Of a DNA stretch of 64,000 bases, positions 12,231-24,695 are shown one piece after another. The first letter of the stretch is position 1; every line of letters begins with the position of its first letter. The stretch lies in assembly GCF_002878395.1 (NCBI RefSeq), contig NC_061118.1, forward strand, positions 84,718,673-84,782,672. The letters are read 5' to 3'. The notes under the pieces were generated by a model. It did no database searches. It saw only the letters and a program-made list of their open reading frames with translations, and was not told where the DNA came from. The DNA is from Capsicum annuum. Lineage: Eukaryota > Streptophyta > Magnoliopsida > Solanales > Solanaceae. The translations under genes and the position numbers were made by a program.

Positions 12231-13079
12231 TTGACGACTTGTTAACACCCTTTTAAGCTTAAATTATCATATTTTCCATTGATTTGGTGTTAATCTCATG
12301 TATAATGCTCATTTGTGTAGGAAGAGATTGAAATAAAGATAAAAAAGTCATTAATGTCAAAAAAAGGTCAAATATGAAAGAAAATTAGCCCTAAAGATCA
12401 CATAGGTATGTTGGGAGGCTACCGCACAAACGGGTGGCCAAAATAGCCAAAATAGCCCCATCTGCATCCAAGGTGCACCCCATATACACCTAGTCTACTC
12501 TAGATCTGCTCTGGATCTACTTTAGATCTACCCAAGTAGATCAAGAGTGTGGTGGCATTTTTGTAAATTCGTGCAAATGTGAATTTGGGACTAAATTGGG
12601 GGTTTCCAGCTCATTTACAAAATTATTGAATATCATTGCATTACTCTTGAGCTAATAACATATCAGAGTGACTCTCAAGTGAAGAATTTGTGATTTCTAT
12701 TAAAGATTTATTAAAATTAAAGCTTTGATTTTGCATTCTCTTTATTTTCTATGAACCAATTTGATGGGAATGTTGCATATCTCTACTTTTCTCTCTATAA
12801 GTAGATAATTCTTCTTCTTGGTGTTATGCTTGAATATGTTGTTATTAGGGCATGGATTTTGTTTATTTGTCTTCCTAGTTAGCTATTTGATATGGGTTTT
12901 GCATTCATTCCATGTTTTAACTTAGAATTGGGGGTTGTAAACCCCAGTTACCTTAGAACCCATATCATCCTTGATAGAGGAGATATAGGTGAGGAATGGG
13001 TGTGAACAATAACTTGAATTAGTTCATTTAATATAATTTCTTGGACATAAGAATGTTAATTAAGGCAATGGATTGGTAA

Positions 13080-13084
13080 AATTG
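13080..13084 (+). repeat. TSD of solo LTR C1, left copy
   Basis: AATTG, matching 15810-15814 on the other side of the LTR. Confidence 0.85.
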
Positions 13085-15809
13085 TGTAACGACCCAAAAT
13101 CACCTCCCGGGATGTCACACGGTGCTTAGGGCTATGAGTAGCCCCAGTTAACCCTTTGAACGTAACACTTCTCATAATAACTCATTCAAGAAGGAATACA
13201 TAAAACACTAACACTTTAATATCAAGTGAAAGTAAATACGAAGGTAATACTCGGTCCAAATAACCATAAAACTGAAATCTCAACACAACCACAATCTGAT
13301 AACTAGTCTGACAAAGCCTCTACTATCCATGAACTCGAGAGCCATTGGGATAGGTCCCCAGCTGACTCAAACTGAACTGAAAGTAATAACATAAAAACTC
13401 GAATACGGAAATGTCTAAAGATAGGTCCTCAAACCATGAGGACTCACCGCTGGGGAGATGTAGACAAAGGTACTCAGAAATCACTGATGAGCCTGGGAGT
13501 AAGCACCTGAACCTACATTATAAGACAATGTAGCACATAGAAGTATATGTAGATCAGCACTTGGGAATGTACTGAGTATGTCGGGGTGTATGCATTTATG
13601 TAAAAACAGTATCAATACTCTTTAATCAAATAATACATGCAAATAGAAATACCTTACATGGATTGAATAAGTCTAAAATGTAAACCTCATAAATCATATA
13701 GAATGAAGCATGTCACACAAATCTCGTGAGTCATTATACTTTGACTTTAAAATCTGTGCTCTCCTCTTATTCTCATTACCCATAGGTTAAAGGAAAATTA
13801 AAACAATACTTTCAACTCATTCATATATCTCATAAAGAGTAAAACTTCTTTAATACTAAAAAACCCATAACTCTTTTGAATTCAAGTACTTGGAATTCAG
13901 AATCACATAACTTTGAAACATACTTGAAGGCATTTCATTCGCTTTAGGTAAATATCTCGTTTCAACCTTTAGGGAAAAATACTTATATGAAGGGAAAAAT
14001 ACTTTAGTCTTAGGGAGCAAATCTACAACTTTACTATTAGGAAAATAACTTGTATCAAGGGAGGTTCTCTTAACCGACGTAAACCATGCGACCCACATGG
14101 AGTCTAACATTTTATCCTCCTAAGGAAGAGACCCCATGTTGGGGAGGAGCGTCATAATCTTGCCTGGGAGCATAACCTCAATTCAGTGATCACTTATCTT
14201 TGCCTCAAACCCAATATCTTGACCTTAGGCCCAAAAATTATCTCAGCCTCAGGCCCAACCTATGGTGGCACGTAGTTCTAGGGTAAGAAACCATAGCAAC
14301 TTACCCAACTCGGTGCTAAATACTACTCCCCTGAGATAATCTCGCTCATCTCATGAAAATTTACTTTAGAATAATCTCATGGTTCAATAGGAACCCAATG
14401 ATCAAATCTATAATCTTATGTAGTGAAGTGGATTTCAAAACTCTATGACCATTAGGTCAAAACATTTCTCAATAATCTCAGAATACTCAAATCATGGGTG
14501 CTTATAGCATGAGAGTCCATAAAATTGGAAATCTCAAGTAGGGCTCAATAACCCATAATTCATTCTTAAGTTAAAACTCATCAAAAGCATAATAGATAGC
14601 ATATAGATTCATAACTCATGCAAAAATCTGGAAATTTCAGCAATTTGTCTCAAAATCTCAACATACTCATCTACTTTAATATCTCTAACATTTCAACTAT
14701 TAACTTCTCAAGGATTAAAATCATGGGGTATAGACCCAACTGCAATTTCTCAAGAAAATATGTAAAAATTATGTCATTAGACTCTCAATTCATGGGAAAC
14801 ATCAAAAGCTTGCAACCAATAACAATGGGTGAAAACCCTAATTCAATTTCATGTAAAATCTCATGAGTTGTATAAAATTATAGTTTAAATAAGCCTTTGG
14901 GCACAAGGGTGAAAGGATTACCCAGGTTCAAAACCCGACATATCTTAGATTATGAAATTGGATGAACAAGATTGCTTTGAACTCTTTTTATTACTCTTAA
15001 GAGAGGGTTCTTGCAACCCTAGAACTGGGAGAACTTAAATCTCAACTCAATTTGTAGAATCCAGGGTGAGTTCTTGGATTTCTTGGAGAAGGATTTTAGA
15101 TTTGATCATGAGGGATAAACCCTAGATCTCTTGTATTTTGGATGATGAATGAAGTCATTTGCTTTGTTTGGAATATATCAAGGTATAGAAGTGTGGAAAG
15201 GACCGAAAAGCACTTTTAAAAACAAGCTAAAAATACTGAACGGGGTCTGCAACGGTCGAAGCGATGTCCATTATAAGTTCGACGGTCCATCGGGTCATCC
15301 ATCGCACGATGACCAGAAAAAGGACATACTGCCTCGATGTGATGGCCAGATCGACGGTCCATCACAGATCCGACGTTCCGTCATATTGTTCGTCGCACGA
15401 TGGCTAGGATGAGACCATACTGCCTTAGTGGCGATGGTCCATCGCAGCCTTGACGGTCCGTCGTCCTGGCCATAGCACTTGGGCTAGGAAATGGGGTTTC
15501 TGCCTTGGTTGTGATGGTCTGTCGCAGACTCGACGGTCCATCAAATCAGCCATCGTACCTGGGCGGTTCCGACAACTCTCAGTAAAATAGCCATAACTTC
15601 TCACCCCGATGTTAGATTTAGACGAAATTGGTATCATTAGAAAGCTAATTCAATTCTCTACATGAAAAAAAGTCAAATATAAGAAAATTATATATGGTTT
15701 AAATACCAATCACTTGGTAAGTCTCTTAACAATCTTTTAGTGCTGGAATTATACTTCACTTGACACGCTCTAAGGCTCAGACTACGAGGAAACTTTGCGG
15801 GGTCTTACA
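13085..15809 (-). mobile_element. Solo LTR C1 (gypsy, 2.7 kb)
   Basis: Plus-strand ends are TGTAACGACCC and GGGGTCTTACA; reversed, it starts TGTAAGACCCC. Perfect 5-bp TSD AATTG on both sides and no internal region, so it is a solo LTR left by recombination between two LTRs. It aligns in reverse with C2 (42426-45085) through shared segments such as aattgaatta, gataccaatttcgtc and agttatgg, and more distantly with the A LTR. Reading frames inside it (13856-14110, 14618-14866, 15149-15637) are not genes. Confidence 0.93.
15240..15570. repeat. GACGGTCC/ATCGC palindrome cluster in LTR C1
   Basis: GC-rich block with many copies of gacggtcc, catcgc and cgatgg in both orientations. Includes the perfect odd palindrome GACGGTCCGTC at 15452-15462. 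The same words form an exact 19-bp tandem in C2. On RNA they could fold into a compact structure near the LTR start; function unknown. Confidence 0.75.
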
Positions 15810-15814
15810 AATTG
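15810..15814 (+). repeat. TSD of solo LTR C1, right copy
   Basis: AATTG, identical to 13080-13084. Confidence 0.85.
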
Positions 15815-16269
15815 GTACACTTATGAGGTGTTCGAAAGAACCCATTTGTGATATTTGGTGTTTTATTGACAAATTCTCACCAATACCTCTAGATATAGAC
15901 TACCTATGGATTTTATCTAAATTTGTACAAATAATCAAATACATATGCATGAACAGAAACCTAGGAAGACATAACCCCAAATCATATTAATACTTGATTA
16001 AACTCTAATTGTTTCTAACCTTGAAATAGTACTTTTAAAACAACAAAATTGTTAAACTTGAAATCATTCAACCAAAACCCCCATTTTTACTTTTATGTTT
16101 ATTTAGCATGCATTACAAGTCAACTCCTAGTTGACTTCCAACACTCTCAAGTATTAAAATACTTGTCATCACTCCTTGTGGATTCTACCCCAACCTTGGT
16201 TGGGTTACTATATTGATAATGATCACTTACATTTTAAAGGTGTAATTTATGCATCATCACCACCCTTTA

Positions 16270-17664
16270 CTCGACCACCCCAACCACCTGTTTGATCTTT
16301 TCAACTTCCCTATGCATGACCCCTTTACTGCCTCCCCCCTTTTATCAACAAAGACTATAGCTCGAGTTTGCTGCTGTTTCTAGACATTCACCTGCCTCAT
16401 AAGACACTCCCTTCTAAAGTGACCAGCTATACCATAATAGTAACATCCTTTCCCAAGATAAGACCTATTATTAAAAGAATAAAAAGCCCCTTGGATCCTA
16501 ACAACTTGTGCCTGAGAAGAACCCTTAGATGGGATTATAGTAAAAGCTGAAAAGGCTGGCTGAATAGGAAGAGTTGAATAGGCCTATTGACTAAGTCCTT
16601 TAAAGTAAGACCCACTGAAATTCCCATAACTTTGAGATTTATTTGCTAACATCTTAGCCTGACCTTCTTGGGTAACCTCCTCCAACTTCTTCACATAGTA
16701 AGAAACTTAATTGAACCTTTTTCCTACTAAAGTCATATGCACAGACAAAACCTGAAGGTCATAATTAAAACATTTGATGTAGAGATGAATCCTCTTCTCC
16801 TTAGAGTCAACAATTGTGTAGCATAGAGAGACAAGGCATGAAACTTGGCCTCATAGACCGCAACCAATATATCACCCTACTCCAATGCTAAAAACTCATC
16901 CTTCTTATGATCATAGAAGGATCGTGGCACATATTTCTCTAAAAAAGTATGGAAATGCTCTAAGTCAATGGAGCCAAAATTGGTGATTGAAATACAACAT
17001 AAGCTCTCCATCATTTCTTAGCATCCTTCTCCAGTAGAAAATTCACAAACTCAGTTCGATGTTACTTCGCAATCCCCATCTTATGTAATCTTTCATAACA
17101 ATCAATAATAAATTAAAAGGCATCCTCAGACTTAGTACCCTGGAATATTTGAAGTTTTATCTTCAAAAATTCTATCAGTAGTTCATGTCCTATGCTAGTC
17201 ATCGCCAATCCCAACACAGGATGCGGAAAAGCATAAATCCCTTAATCTTTATCTATTCTAAGAGCCATGGAGATAGTAAGATAAACAACTAGATCCTGAT
17301 AAGTCGATATCATGGGTGTGGCTCCAGTCCCATCCAACCCACTCTGAAAAGCTAACACTTGTTGAATAACCTCAGTTGACATGGGGGTAGTCTTGCAACC
17401 CCAACTTGAGCCTCTATCTCGGGCTCCACACTTTGCTCCACTACTTCTTCTATCTCCTGATCCTAAAGTAGGGGATGTGATATTTTCCTCTCAAGATTTT
17501 GGTCAGCCGCCACTTGAGCTCCACCCTTATCAGGTGTGACTCATCTTCTCCTTCTTCTACCTCTTCTTTTTACTTATTCTTTTACCTCTCTCGACTGGCT
17601 CCACGGTTGAAGTAGCTGATACAAGAGCTGCTGGTTGAATTTTGTAAGACCTAGTATTCACCAT
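16270..17664 (-). pseudogene. gag: Element B gag with zinc knuckle
   Basis: Minus-strand gag remnant. A likely start codon at 17664-17662 opens MVNTRSYKIQPAALVSATST, a typical N terminus for Solanaceae gypsy gag. The knuckle reads KGCYYYGIAGHFRREC near 16400-16450, with the second cysteine replaced by tyrosine. The capsid region between is frame-shifted. Lies just downstream of the primer site and 5' LTR, as expected. Confidence 0.75.
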
Positions 17665-17861
17665 TAATAGATAAAAGAATAAATAAGATTATTTACCAAT
17701 TTGGATTGCTAGATACCAATTAGAATCAAGTTATAGCATGAAAAAGACAAGAATAACATATTTCCAAAAGTCCTATAGCCTTCCAAAGAAAAGTACAGAT
17801 GTCTCCATACCATTTTGCGAGACTCTACTGGACCCATTTTGGTATGATGAGATCGATGAAC

Positions 17862-17882
17862 CTAGGTACTCTAATTCCAACT
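17862..17882 (-). promoter_or_regulatory. Element B primer binding site (decayed, initiator Met tRNA type)
   Basis: Immediately inside the 5' LTR the minus strand reads TTGGAATTAGAGTACC, a decayed form of the TGGTATCAGAGC sequence complementary to the 3' end of plant initiator methionine tRNA. Confirms minus orientation of element B. Confidence 0.6.
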
Positions 17883-17883
17883 T

Positions 17884-19902
17884 TGTCACAACCTAAATCG
17901 GTCGTGAATAACGCCCATGCTATTCAGCTAGTGGGAGAACCAACTAACCCAAATGATAATTCTATAATACACACTTAGAATAAATAAGCAGAACTAATCC
18001 ATAAACATACCATACAAGTTAAAACAAATCATAAATACAACTGAAGGCAAAAAAGTATTTATGCAAAAACTATCCCTAGGGCCCGAAGTCATCTATACTA
18101 AAATATTTAAGAATGTTAAGGAGGGGATGCACGCCAAAACTGAACTAAAACATAATTTTAGAACTAGACAACTATGCGAATAAGGAAAGATTCCATGGTA
18201 TCCCGGTATACTGCTCACCCTAAAATCTAGACACAACTACCAGAATCACAAGTGAGGTCTCATAGAAGCCACTGGAATATATGCTACACTCAGGAAAGTA
18301 AATACAAGTGTAGTATCAGCACACAAGAACAACAGTGTACTAGTTGGGTCATTTAGCCAACCCAAGATGAGAATATGGACATATAACTAACTTATCATAC
18401 AACAAGTTATTCCATGATTAACATACAGTTAGAATAACAAGCAACGATGAATAATTAGGAATCAAACCATTAAGTCAACATATTATCATCAAGTCAAGTT
18501 CAGTCAAGTCAAGCCAAAAACAAGTCACGATAATTTATTAAGTATAAAAAATATATTTTCGCTATTACTCGTAGAACTTAAAACTCACCTAACCCTCATA
18601 CAGACATGCTAAGGAATATACAACCACCCTCTAGTCATGACCTAAAGGAGACAATTACCGCCTATGTACTAAAACCTCAAACACAAGTGTCTGTCAACCT
18701 TGTTACACCAAAATCCCGTGAGAACATTCTAAATACTGAATGTTCCATATTGGCAAGTAAGGTAGGTCAAAATCATATAACAACCGCAAATCATTTGCAA
18801 AGATCACACCAAACAGCATACACTAACAAGCCATACTATAAGGTAGTTAACATTCACATATATCAAAAAGAGGATTAAAACTACAATACCATCACCTACC
18901 TTGAACCAATCTTGCACAACTGCTCTATGCTTAAGCGTTGCCCTTGCGAGAAATTTTCACTTGCTCATGGTCTAGAAGATTCATATAAATACATAATTGA
19001 AGAAATAACCTAACATGTTGGGATTTACAACTCATAATAAATTCTTAAGGTCAAATTCATGATCATTCCCCTCCCATTCTAGGGCTTTTTCACTGTAATT
19101 CACCTAAAAGTATCAATTTTATAGATTAATTAGTGAATTAATAAAATTTTAGGGTAAATTAGATGTTAATAATCAAACCCATTAACTTATTCCTTAATTT
19201 TCCCTCTTGCACCAGTAAGTAACCAAAATCTACCCTAAAACCTTCTCTGAACTTTGTGAATTAACAATTCTAAGACTTAATAATTAAATATGAGGTAACA
19301 GGAATGAATTACCTATCTTAACGAAGCCAAACAAGGAAATTCTAGTGTGTTTCGCCCTAAATTGCCCTTTTTTTGCCCCAGAACAAGCTTTAGATAAATA
19401 AACTATTTTGAAAAAATATTTAATAAATTTATAGTTTTCACTGCTATAGCGGTACCGACCACTATAGTGGTCGTAGACTATCTTTGACCGCCACTATAGT
19501 GGAAATTCCTCCGTTATGGATATAGTGGTGTGTCGACCACTATATCAGTATCGATGGGATAGAATATCCATCTTTGCCCAAGAATTTCACTTTTTGCAGC
19601 ACCCCTTAAACCTGATGCATACCAAAAAGTGCCCTTTATACTAAGATAAATTTTAAGAGTTCTACTTATCCAAATTCAATTTAATAAATTTCTAAGAGTT
19701 TCTTACATATTAGCTAACTAGAAATCAAGACAAATACCACTATCCTGGTTCAAATCATTTCTAGAGTTCCATAAGCTGCACCTCGCTTTAAAATCGATTG
19801 AAACTAGCCTAGCCTAAAATTTGTAACTCCAAAATCAAAAAGTATTTGGACGTGAGATTTTTAATGTAGGACTCATAGGTAATGATGGAGAGGGTCGTTA
19901 CA
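17884..19902 (-). repeat. Element B 5' LTR
   Basis: Starts TGTCACAACC and ends GGGTCGTTACA; 2019 bases. Contains an 18-bp perfect palindrome (cgaccactatagtggtcg, 19456-19473) and a second one, ccactatagtgg, at 19491-19502; the left LTR holds decayed versions (8470-8580). Confidence 0.88.
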
Positions 19903-19958
19903 TAAGTTGATTTTGGGTGGTGAAAGATAAGAATTTGGAGTGGTGACAATTTTGGTTT
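19903..19958. other. Pre-insertion flank between B and solo LTR D
   Basis: Short stretch that would have been continuous with 37174 onwards before solo LTR D inserted at ATTGG. No gene recognised. Confidence 0.5.
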
Positions 19959-19963
19959 ATTGG
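19959..19963 (+). repeat. TSD of solo LTR D, left copy
   Basis: ATTGG, matching 37169-37173. Confidence 0.75.
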
Positions 19964-20794
19964 TGTCACGATCCAAAATAGATATGTGATGGCACTTGTT
20001 CAACCCTCTAAACAAGTAAGCCTAATTCAATCAAAAAGAACTCGAATAAATGTAAATATAAATGGAAGATAAAGAATAGAATAATCCCAAATATATAACT
20101 AAGACATAAGTCACTAAAAGTACTTCCAAGGTTTGGTTGTCACTAGTACAAGCCTTTGAATATAGAAAAACATTAATAACCAAAAGTATCTTAAAAGCAG
20201 ATAAGCATAAGATAAATAAAAAGAGATCCAGGTAAGCTTCGAGTCCATCAACCACTACCTCAAGCTCCGCAATGCCAATAATAAAAGAAGATGAACTACA
20301 AACTACTACTTGATCCAATATCTGTATGGGGTGCGGAAAATAGAAAAAAGATGCAAGGATGAGTACGAAAAACACATGCACTCAGCAAGCCTCGTCAATG
20401 ATCGATCCTAATCCAAAGAAATAGTGGGATCCACCACCCCAACTACCCAAAGTTAGCCATTAAATTCTTCATTTGATCCTAATAGGGTAACCCAACATAA
20501 TATTCATAACATTATCCATAAACAGGATAAGTACATAAGTCTAGGTGAGTCAACACTAGCCATTTTATGATCAACAAGAATAGGAAAATATTTATACGGA
20601 AGACTCACTAACATAGTATATCATGCTAAATTATTATATTTAAATTGATAATCTGTGATAAAGTTGTGAGAGTGTACAAGCATATGTACATTATGCTATC
20701 ACTAGGTGCAACACCACATGTCACACCAATCAAGCCATAGTCATACCTATGTCTCGTGCATATCTCAACTCCCAAATCAATGAAAAAGTAGAAT

Positions 20795-20799
20795 AATAT
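20795..20799 (+). repeat. TSD of element E, left copy
   Basis: AATAT, identical to 33486-33490; both abut the LTR ends deduced from LTR-LTR alignment. Confidence 0.7.
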
Positions 20800-23700
20800 T
20801 ATTTTAGCCCTTTTTCAATTTGAAGGATTGAAAAACATTATTTTCAACTTTTTAAACTATTTTGGAACCTTAAAGAAAAGTTCAAAACAATTAAAGAAAT
20901 TTTAGAGTCACAACTAGATTTTTAAGAAAATATCAAGAAAAACTAAAAGTATTACTTAAAAAATTCAAAACAGAAAAAACTTCTTAAGTTTAAAAATTCC
21001 GAGTAAGTGGTTCCAATTAATACTCTTGGAAGGTTGTTAAGGCACCAAGAGTATCCTCTAACTTGCGGTTATCCGGACTATTTGAAAGCAACTTTACTAG
21101 CTTTATAAGGGAAATTTGATTTTTGAAAAGAAATAAATTAAGGAAATTTTATTTTCAAGATTTGTGCAAACCGAGTTTTGATAACTTAGCGGAAATTTTA
21201 ACTAAGTCTAAGAAAACTTAAAAAAATAACTAGCTTATAAAGGGGAAAGGGGGAGACTAAAATACTTAGGCCATTAGGCCCAAATCATTCAAATGAACTA
21301 GTCCTAATCTAGTTGAGCTTTCGGCCCACAACCTATCCTAATCTATTTATTTGAGATTTTGCCCCATTGGCACCTATCCTAGTCTAATCATTTGGGCTTT
21401 TGGCCCATAACTTATTCTAAGCTAGTTTTCGGACCTTGAAGGCCCAAAAATCTGCTTCACATATATTGATTACAACTTTGGCTTCAAGGCCCAAATTAAT
21501 GAACAAATTGATAAATAAAAAAATAAATATATAAATAATAAAACAATAATAAAAATCGAGACTTTTCAAGTATCATCAATGGGTTTTGATCCATTTTCCT
21601 TCTTCATCCATCTTCTTGCACCCTCACTCCATATAATCAACTTTGATTTTAAACTTCAGAGTTGACTCGAAGAGGTGGGTCTCATTGGCCCACTACAAAA
21701 TTCAAGAGGAAAGGAGTCCATTTGGACTCCAAAATAGATCCATGAAAAGAAAAGAAAAAAGAAAAAGAAAAAGAAATTAATAGGTGTTTGAAAATTCTAC
21801 ACTTAATAGATAAATAATGAGATGAAAAAATAGTATTCTCAAGCATAAAGAAATAGTATACTGTGATATCAAAAATAAATCAAATTATCGGACAAAAATG
21901 AAATTAACCTATTACTGAAACAATCATACAAAAACTTGAGCCTGACACAATATAATCAACTAATCCTTGAAAAAAATACATTGACCAAAAAGTATAGTTG
22001 CTTAAAATTTGGACAAATATTTACGATAGATTAACATATATTTGCACCAAATACTATGATATGATATAGTCTAAGACATGTTTTCATTAAAGAAAAAAAA
22101 AGAGGAATGAGCATAAAATGAGAAAATCTTTTCGTGACCTCTTATATATGAAATACAAGATATACTAATACAACAACACTTTTTTGATACAAAGTGGAGT
22201 CAATCAATAGATTTGAAAAAAAAATTCATGGTAGTATGTGAATAACATTGGGAGGTCTAAATGCACAAAAATAATTCAAAAAATAAATCAATAAGCGAGG
22301 TGAAGAAAATAGCATATATTAAACATGTTAGAGAAATTATATTCAAAGACAAGATAGAAAAAATAGTAAAAGATTAATTCTAAGAAAAAACGTTCAACTA
22401 TGCCAACTCCTATTTAAGTTTTACACCATTTCAGTAAAATTTATAACTCTAACAGCTTTTCAATCCAAACAAGAGACAATCAAAGACAGTTTTGACCGTA
22501 AAAATAAGTAAATTATGAATGCAAATACATATCAAAAGAACTTAGCATGTTATCGTGGCATATAATCATGTCATCGTGGCATATAATCATTGATAAAAAT
22601 AACTCTTTAATCAAAAAAATTAAGGATCGACAAAGGAGTTTGATCTTAAAAGGAGCACTTCAATTTCAATTTCTGCATATGAATGAGCCAACTATCATAT
22701 ATATGCCAAAGTGATCAACTTCATCCTTAAGCGATGATTTTGCAAATTGCTAGGCCACAAACATAACACACTATGATATGCCTTTCTAAAATAACACAAA
22801 ATTTCTAGATATAGGTAACTCACTACTTCAAATTGAGAAATAATTTCACAGACCGTTAACAATAGTAACTATTCTTTTTCGACATAAAAGAAACAACTTT
22901 ACATGCTAAAAGCAAATATATCCGCCAATAACTAATTTAAACAAGGCATGAGTACGTATTTTAATCGAGCAAATGTCAAAACTTTATCCATTTAATTTAT
23001 TAAGGAGAAACAAACAATAGCAGCCATTCTTTTCAACATAAAGTAAAAAACTTTACATGCTAAAGGCGGACATATCCACCAACAATGAATTTAAAAAAGG
23101 CATAAATACGTATTTTAATCAAGCAAAGGTCGAAACTTTATCCCTCTAAATATAATAATCAAATAATAAAGCCAAAAAAATACGTTATCTCATTTTATGA
23201 ACATAAAAATAGTCATAATATTGATAGTACAATATCCTATGGCCTTCAAGGCCATCTACAGTAAACAATTTCAGCAAACAAATTTATAACTACGAAACTA
23301 CGAAGAAGGAGCTGAAGAAGAAAATGATAATCAAACCAAAAGGAAAAGTTGTGTTTACCTTTTTTGAAGAAGCAAAACGGGACTTTAAGCTTTCTTCGAA
23401 GTATTGATCACCACCGGAAAGCAATCTTTCGAGAACCCCAATTAGCCTACCACTTGAAAAATTTTAACAAAAAAAAGTTTAACTCTTTGCTCAAAAGATT
23501 TTTGTCACTCCTTTAGACTTGCTTTCTACCAAAATGGTTGTAGTAGTTATATGAAAGGGTGAGGATTAAATTCTTTTAATCCACCAATGTGGGATAAGGA
23601 AATTAGGGGTGTTTTTAGAATTTTAAAATTGAGGGTAAGGTTTGTTGGAGAATAAAGAAAGGTGGAATGGTACAATCTAGTATGAATTTTGAATTTCAAA

Positions 23701-24676
23701 ATGGAAAAAGGACAAGGTTGAGGTGAAATTATACAATCTAGTACAAATTTTAAAATTCAAAAATGGAAAAAGGACAAGGTTGAGGTGGAATTGTACAATA
23801 TAGTATAAATTTTGAAATATAAATTTGAATTTTTGGTTTAGGTTGATTGGTTGCATGTTGGACACGGATTCGGGTCAGTGGTGTGGTTCGTTTCTCAAGT
23901 TATTCATTATTGGTGTATTGTTGATTTTGTTGGGGTTGAGTTCATTATTCACTATTTTTGTTAAAGTTGTTGGAAGTTGTATATGTATGAAGATTGCAGC
24001 AAATGGATAGGGTTAGGTAAGAATGGTATTGGGATTGTAGTGATGTAATGGGTTGTCGTTGTTACTTATTTATTTTGTTGAGTAAAAGCTGAAGGAAATG
24101 GGATCTAGGCCAAACTTTTGGGCTAGTGTTGGGTAGAACTTAGGATCTAGGGTTATTTTAAAAATAACCCCAATCACTTAGGATTTAGTCAATTCATTAA
24201 ATATTTGTCCAAATTAAAAGTCAATTGGCCAATTGCATCGTAATTTTGGTCAATTTAATTTTAATTATGGTCAAATTTAATAGATCTATTAGATTAAATT
24301 AAAATTTGATATGGATTAATACCTCGTTTAATCAAGATCTTCTTGATTTAATAAAACCAAACAAACAATTCTCCAAATAAATTAATTTTGAGAATAAATT
24401 ATATTAAAATCAAGACTTTATCCATTTTGATTAATTTTCAAGCTTAATCTCAGTAAAGGTCCAATTTTGATAAAAATGTATATTTAAGTAACAAAATTTA
24501 TATAATCTCATATATGTAAATACAAAAACATATAATCATCACTTACATGACAAACTTAACCCAGATAAATATTGTAGAGTACATTTATCTGGATGAAATA
24601 ATTTTTTTAATTTATTAAAAATTAAAGAAACCCAAAATTAAATTTAGTCATTGAGGTCAAAAATTAGGTGTCAACA
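20800..24676 (-). repeat. Element E 3' LTR
   Basis: Aligns end to end with 29704-33485. Outer end begins TATTTTAGCCC rather than TG, and the same odd terminus (TATTTTGCCC) is in the other copy, so the LTR 3' end is AAAATA, not CA. Inner end is ggtgtcaaca. Small open frames (23677-24010) are not genes. Confidence 0.88.
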
Positions 24677-24680
24677 ATTG

Positions 24681-24695
24681 TCCCCTTCTTTTGGG
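24681..24695 (-). promoter_or_regulatory. Element E polypurine tract
   Basis: Minus strand reads CCAAAAGAAGGGGA four bases before the 3' LTR start TGTTGAC. Fits a plus-strand primer and fixes the orientation. Confidence 0.7.

Larger units (their letters stand above)
12232..16259. mobile_element. Insertion X: unclassified non-coding element splitting element B
   Basis: Sits exactly between the element B protease linker and its gag knuckle. Without C1 it is about 1.3 kb (12232-13079 plus 15815-16259) and has no coding signal. Its ends read TGACGA...TCATCA, which is TG...CA compatible, and the right part contains a gattctaccccaaccttgg / gggttactatattg stretch of the kind seen near the ends of plant LTRs. 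It may be a solo LTR of another family. I could not find a TSD, so the exact ends are provisional. Confidence 0.5.
7066..19902 (-). mobile_element. Element B: old minus-strand Ty3/gypsy element with nested insertions
   Basis: Two direct repeats, 7066-8946 and 17884-19902, are the LTRs. Between them, reading right to left, come a primer site, gag (17664-16270), insertion X, then protease, RT, RNase H, integrase and a chromodomain remnant (12230-9050). The LTRs differ at many positions by eye (roughly a fifth or more in places), so the insertion is old. The outer 142 bases of the left LTR are missing, so no TSD can be read. Confidence 0.87.

Noticed and set aside
12232..16259. A TSD for insertion X (taatt at 12227 and 16243)
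   Set aside because: The right copy lies inside the proposed element rather than next to a TG...CA end, so I did not accept it.
20031..20381. 116-codon hydrophobic minus-strand frame in LTR D
   Set aside because: AT-rich LTR sequence; runs of Ile/Leu/Phe are expected from composition, and no signal peptide plus domain layout is evident.
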